From Ructibacterium sp965146665 (GTDB lineage Bacteria > Bacillota > Clostridia > Monoglobales > Monoglobaceae), in contig CBCTHE010000007.1 of assembly GCA_965146665.1 (NCBI GenBank), forward strand, positions 1 through 64,000: a stretch of 64,000 nucleotides of DNA, read 5' to 3'. Under the pieces are notes generated by a model that worked only from the letters and a program-made list of their open reading frames with translations, did no database searches and was not told the origin of the DNA. Below are positions 60,468 to 64,000 of this stretch, piece by piece (position 1 is the stretch's first letter; the number at the start of each line of letters is the position of its first letter). Position numbers and translations under genes: made by a program.

Positions 60468-60729
60468 GCCCTATACTTTGGTTTACCGGGCGGGGCATGC
60501 CTCCTCCCTGGCGGCCCCTCCTGTGTAAATAAATCTCCCTAAATATGTTGAAAGGCCGGCTGGATCATCCAGCCGGCCTTTCAAAGTATCTGAATATCTT
60601 CATCCGTAAAAAGGGCCGCTCCGGCAGGAGCGGCCCCAGACTGTCTTTCTCCGGCAAAAAAAATCGTATTCTTTACAAATCGACTTTTTTGCGTAACGTT
60701 TCTATGCACGCATCTCATGATATGCGGCA
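60468..60729. other. Gene-free stretch with strong inverted repeats
   Basis: A perfect 17-bp hairpin with 3-nt loop at 60,548-60,584 (arms TTGAAAGGCCGGCTGGA and its complement), and a 10-bp one, GGGCCGCTCC/GGAGCGGCCC, at 60,613-60,636. Neither has a clear U-tract. They separate convergent adhE and the SLH gene and probably act as bidirectional terminators. Confidence 0.55.
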
Positions 60730-61914
60730 CTAATTATCAAGATCCTCACGTGTGGTTCTCAGCGCGGGGTCAATATACCCCTCTGCGTCATAGGCGCTGG
60801 CGGCGCGGATCATATCCTCATAATACCATGCGCCCTCTGCACCCTCTTTCTCCAGATCAGGGAATGTATAATAGGCAGAGGAGGCTTCGCCGGATTTAGT
60901 CATCAGCTTATAAAAACTGCTGTCTCTTCCGATGATACGGTTGATGATGGCGGTGACTTCCGCCCGGGTAATGTTATCGTCCGGATGGATACAGCTGTTG
61001 TCGTCGCCCTGCATATAACCCGCCGCAACCATTTTCGCAATATCAGAATAATATGGGTGTTCCGGATCCATGTCTGTAAACCGGGACAGGTCCGCCTGCT
61101 TATTCAGATGCAGCGCACAGGTCATAATATGGGCGCTTTCGCCTCTTGTGATGAGTCCGGCGGGATTTACCTGGCTCATGCCGTCAAAGGCGCCCTGCGC
61201 GGCCATATAGGCGAGATGTTTGTAGGACCAGAGGTCTTCTGATACATCCCGGTACTGCGGAGCCTGATTGGGACGGAAGCCATTATAGTATCCGTTTTGA
61301 TAAAGAATTCTGCCAATCATGGCACAGAGCTCCTCACGGCTTACATCCCTGGCGGCGCTCATGGTGGTGGAGGTCCCGGCGGCTTTCCCGTCACCGAATA
61401 CATAGGCATTATCCAGCTTCAAATTGGTGATGGGCTCCGGCTCATCCATGGTGATTTCAGGCCGGACGTTGATGATGATTTTCGGGGTCGTTTCTGCGTA
61501 AAAGTGTGTGAACATAAAGCCGTTTTCCGTGGACACCTTCGCGTCCCTGCCGTCAAAAACGGAAATGATGTCACCGGTTTTATAGCTGTTTTCAGCGCCC
61601 TTGTCCGTAAGCCCTGAAATGTCGTTGAGGAGTGACATCTCCACCACTTTGCTGTTGTTTTTTGGATTCCCTTTTTCACAGGCCCAGACGCCGAAGGCGG
61701 TAAGTTTTCCGCCGCTGGGGAGCTCGCGTGTGAACACACTGCCTTTCCCGCCGCCCATGTAGAGCTCACAGGTGTCCTCATAATCCGGGTCGATGTGATA
61801 CTCAATCAAAACCTTATCCGCTGGAATCTCCGTTTCCGCATAGGACGGAAGGAAAAAAACCAGAAGACAGGACAGACAGAGCAGAGCTGTGACAAACATT
61901 TTCAATTTCTTCAT
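60730..61914 (-). CDS. S-layer homology (SLH) domain protein
   Basis: A 394-aa exported protein. Signal peptide MKKLKMFVTALLCLSCLLVF ... SYA, a beta-rich domain to about residue 190, and three SLH-like repeats at about 200-390 (YRDVSEDLWSYKHLAYMAAQ, ITRGESAHIMTCALHLNK, NITRAEVTAIINRIIG). SLH domains attach to pyruvylated wall polymer. AAGGAG lies before the ATG at 61,914; the frame is open further up to 62,049 but this lies in the riboswitch region. Confidence 0.87.
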   Translation of the reverse strand: MKKLKMFVTALLCLSCLLVFFLPSYAETEIPADKVLIEYHIDPDYEDTCELYMGGGKGSVFTRELPSGGKLTAFGVWACEKGNPKNNSKVVEMSLLNDISGLTDKGAENSYKTGDIISVFDGRDAKVSTENGFMFTHFYAETTPKIIINVRPEITMDEPEPITNLKLDNAYVFGDGKAAGTSTTMSAARDVSREELCAMIGRILYQNGYYNGFRPNQAPQYRDVSEDLWSYKHLAYMAAQGAFDGMSQVNPAGLITRGESAHIMTCALHLNKQADLSRFTDMDPEHPYYSDIAKMVAAGYMQGDDNSCIHPDDNITRAEVTAIINRIIGRDSSFYKLMTKSGEASSAYYTFPDLEKEGAEGAWYYEDMIRAASAYDAEGYIDPALRTTREDLDN

Positions 61915-62010
61915 GTGTAACAAATCTCCTTTCCAATCAAGTTTTGCGGACTCAAAGGAAGTTCTCTGTGCTGTAATTTTCACAAAATCCGCATATCTGC
62001 CGCGCGGCGC

Positions 62011-62060
62011 ACGGTTTTTTATACAAACAAAAAACCGTACCCCACTCAAGTGAAATACGG
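62011..62060 (-). terminator. Terminator and alternative hairpin after the riboswitch-like leader
   Basis: On the minus strand CCGTATTTCACT/AGTGGGGTACGG (62,060-62,035, 12 pairs with some G-U) is followed by TTTTTT. A second perfect stem ACGGTTTTTT/AAAAAACCGT (62,038-62,011) uses the same ACGG and is exclusive with the first, so it could be an antiterminator. Confidence 0.7.
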
Positions 62061-62130
62061 CAACCGGCTGTCTTCCCGAGAGAAAGACCCTTGGCTTTGC
62101 GAAACTGCCTCACGACAGTCGTGCGATTTA
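62050..62130 (-). ncRNA. GEMM-like (c-di-GMP-I type) riboswitch candidate
   Basis: The minus strand contains CGCAAAGCCAAGGGTC, a hairpin GTCTTTC/GGAAGAC, and ACAGCCGGTTGCCG, in the order and spacing of the GEMM family, directly after a promoter and before a terminator and an SLH gene. The usual first hairpin (P1b with GAAA loop) is not present in standard form, so the class could be a variant. Confidence 0.6.
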
Positions 62131-62145
62131 CATATTTACAGAAAC

Positions 62146-62174
62146 AGTATAGTATAAATCGGCCGGTCTGTCAA
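62146..62174 (-). promoter_or_regulatory. Sigma-A promoter of the SLH gene and its leader
   Basis: On the minus strand TTGACA (62,174-62,169), 17 bp, TATACT (62,151-62,146). The predicted +1 is near 62,139, just before the riboswitch-like sequence; leader to ATG is about 225 nt. Confidence 0.85.
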
Positions 62175-62286
62175 GAAAAAGTTGTTCGGCTATGACCGTT
62201 CCGGTCAATTTTCCGCTTCTAAATTATGGTCACTTACTTTATGACAGGATAGAGAGACAATGACGACGGGTAGAAGGAATTCAATA

Positions 62287-62315
62287 TTGACAAAAGCGGT
62301 GAATTACTATATACT
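62287..62315 (+). promoter_or_regulatory. Sigma-A promoter of the GH106-like gene
   Basis: TTGACA at 62,287-62,292, 17 bp, TATACT at 62,310-62,315. Confidence 0.82.
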
Positions 62316-62365
62316 TTGTCTGCATAAGAGATATTTTGCTTCAAAATGAAAATATGGCCTGCGGA

Positions 62366-62397
62366 GGGGATAGAGCAAAACGCTCCATCCCCTTTTT
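62366..62397 (+). terminator. Attenuator-like terminator in the leader of the GH106-like gene
   Basis: GGGGATAGAGC/GCTCCATCCCC (one A-C mismatch), 5-nt loop, followed by TTTTT. It lies between the promoter and the start codon at 62,424, so read-through must be controlled. Confidence 0.7.
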
Positions 62398-62423
62398 GCG
62401 GGAAAAGCAGGAGGTAATGTGCG

Positions 62424-64000
62424 ATGACAAACAGGGAGCTGGCGGGGCTGTTTCAAAATCCCTCCAATGAATACCGGGGCAAGCCGTTTTGGAGCTGGAA
62501 CGGTGATTTAAACGCGGAGGAGCTGAAAAGACAGATACATATATTTCAGGATATGGGCATGGGCGGCTTTTTTATGCATTCGAGGGTTGGACTGAAAACT
62601 CCGTATCTCGGCAGTGAATGGTTTTCTTTGATCAATGCATGTACCGCCGAGGCTAAAAAAACAGGCATGGAGGCCTGGCTTTATGACGAGGACCGGTGGC
62701 CCTCCGGGACGGCGGGCGGAAAGGTCACAGTCAAAAAAGGGAACCGTATGAAGTTTATTCTCATGCACGCGGACGAGGAGATTCCGGAGAAGGCCGAGGT
62801 GATCTATACCTGTGAATGTGCATTGGACGGCATCAATTTCAGGGAGGGTTCCAATCAAAATAAGCTGTGGTTTGAGATTGTCGAATTCCCGAAGGATAAT
62901 TTTTACAATGGATATACCTATGCCGATACGCTCAAAAAGGAGACCACAGAGGAATATATACAGTCAACGCACCAAAAGTATAAGGAGTCCTGCGGCGGCG
63001 AACTGGGAAAGGGGATTTGCGGGATTTTCACGGACGAGCCCCACCGCGGACAGCTTATGTGCGAAGCCATGTACGGCGGCCTTTGCGTGCCCTACACCGA
63101 AAAGCTGTTTGAGGCGTTTGAGGAGATGTGGGGATATTCCTTAAAGGAGCGTCTGCCTGAGCTGTTCCTGCGCAAAAACGGGGAGCCCGTAAGTCCGGTT
63201 AAATGGCATTATGCAGAGCTGCTGCAGAAACTGTTTCTTGACAATTTCATCAAGCCCATACACGCGTACTGTGCCAGTGCCGGCTTGAAGCTGACAGGGC
63301 ATATGCTGCACGAAGACAGCCTGTCCGCTCAGACGATAATGCACGGGTCGGTCATGCGTGCCTACGAGCATATGGACGTCCCGGGGGTGGATGTTTTGGG
63401 GCAGGACAATGACAATTACTGCATTGTAAAACAGCTGTCCTCAGCCGCGCACCAGCTGAATCAAAAATGGATGCTCTCTGAGCTGTACGGCTGCACAGGC
63501 TGGAAGATGAATTTTGAAGGGCATAAGAATGTGGGCGACTGGCAGGCGCTGATGGGTATTAACCTGCGATGTCATCATCTGTCCTGGTATACGATGAAAG
63601 GGGAGGGAAAACGCGATTATCCCGCCAGTATATTTCACCAGTCGGCCTGGTACAGGGATTATAAATATGTGGAGGATTATTTTTCGAGAATCGGCGTTTT
63701 TCTTTCACAGGGTGAAGCTGTGCGCGATTGCCTTGTCATCAGCCCGGTGGAGAGCGTGTGGTGCCAGGTCTATGCCGGGTTTTCGGTCTGGCTGGAGGCA
63801 AAGGACGCCGGTATCAAGCGGCTCGAGGAACGCTACAAAATGCTGTATCAAATGCTTTTGGCAAACAATGTGGCATTTGACTTTGCCGATGAGGAAATGC
63901 TTGCGAGGCTATATGGATTTGACGGTGCGGCGCTCCGGGTCGGCGCGGCGAAGTATAAAAAGGTGATCGTGAGCGGAATGCTTACCATGCGGCGTACCAC
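62424..64000 (+). CDS. GH106-like glycoside hydrolase, partial
   Basis: The frame is open from ATG (GGAGG 10 nt upstream) to the window edge (525 codons), so the C-terminus is missing. The start matches the GH106/alpha-L-rhamnosidase-like group: NEYRGKPFWSWNGDL, GMGGFFMHSRVGLKTPYLG, and EAWLYDEDRWPSGTAGG. Conserved acidic residues in DEDRWPSG, FTDEP and SELYG may be catalytic. No signal peptide, so it acts inside the cell, probably on oligosaccharides taken up from plant pectin or similar; the substrate is inferred. Confidence 0.85.
   Translation, partial: MTNRELAGLFQNPSNEYRGKPFWSWNGDLNAEELKRQIHIFQDMGMGGFFMHSRVGLKTPYLGSEWFSLINACTAEAKKTGMEAWLYDEDRWPSGTAGGKVTVKKGNRMKFILMHADEEIPEKAEVIYTCECALDGINFREGSNQNKLWFEIVEFPKDNFYNGYTYADTLKKETTEEYIQSTHQKYKESCGGELGKGICGIFTDEPHRGQLMCEAMYGGLCVPYTEKLFEAFEEMWGYSLKERLPELFLRKNGEPVSPVKWHYAELLQKLFLDNFIKPIHAYCASAGLKLTGHMLHEDSLSAQTIMHGSVMRAYEHMDVPGVDVLGQDNDNYCIVKQLSSAAHQLNQKWMLSELYGCTGWKMNFEGHKNVGDWQALMGINLRCHHLSWYTMKGEGKRDYPASIFHQSAWYRDYKYVEDYFSRIGVFLSQGEAVRDCLVISPVESVWCQVYAGFSVWLEAKDAGIKRLEERYKMLYQMLLANNVAFDFADEEMLARLYGFDGAALRVGAAKYKKVIVSGMLTMRRT

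Overview
The window comes from the chromosome of a spore-forming, fermentative, anaerobic Firmicute of the class Clostridia. The evidence is spoIIAA-spoIIAB-sigF, spoIVA, an mDAP-type murE, an S-layer-homology protein behind a GEMM-like leader, adhE with a Rex-type operator, and consensus sigma-A promoters. The genus cannot be fixed by reading alone.

Positions 1-14,350 are one arm of an integrative conjugative element of the Tn1549 / C. difficile CTn type, all on the minus strand. In transcription order it holds two small Cys-rich proteins, RepA, ParA, ParB, several accessory ORFs, PcfB, VirD4 coupling protein, two Maff2 proteins, VirB6/TrbL-like protein, PrgI, VirB4, an NlpC/P60 hydrolase, a DUF4315 protein and a DUF4366/SH3 protein cut by the window edge. 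Relaxase and integrase are not here. The element abuts an AT-rich repeat region (TTAGC repeats and a perfect 23-bp palindrome), an intact tRNA-Arg(CCT) and two broken tRNA-like remnants, which together look like an integration hot spot.

From 15.4 to 20.1 kb lies an unknown membrane-anchored protein, an ABC transporter pair and a histidine kinase/response regulator pair. From 20.5 to 35.7 kb lies the division and cell-wall (dcw) cluster: mraZ, rsmH, ftsL-like, a PASTA transpeptidase, murE, murF, mraY, ftsW, murG, murA, ftsQ/divIB and ftsZ. murD, murC and ftsA are absent. The cluster starts with a sigma-A promoter followed by four 10-bp-spaced MraZ boxes.

From 35.8 to 57.5 kb are an amidase, an orphan substrate-binding lipoprotein, the spoIIA operon, a ribbon-helix-helix protein with comF, a GntR/ABC module with a palindromic operator, a DUF512 radical-SAM protein, der-plsY-gpsA-tcdA, an XRE regulator, spoIVA, a TetM-like translation GTPase, and dinB, pgeF, ymdB and rlmB. 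The right end carries adhE, the SLH protein with its riboswitch-like leader, and the start of a GH106-like glycoside hydrolase preceded by a promoter and an attenuator-like hairpin.

The most unusual observation is a pair of related RNA structures just upstream of the 391-aa orphan gene (15,378-15,449) and of murG (30,435-30,502). Each has a hairpin with different stem sequence but an identical 8-nt loop, a downstream strand complementary to that loop (possible pseudoknot), and an identical 11-nt tail before the start codon. I do not recognise it as a known class.
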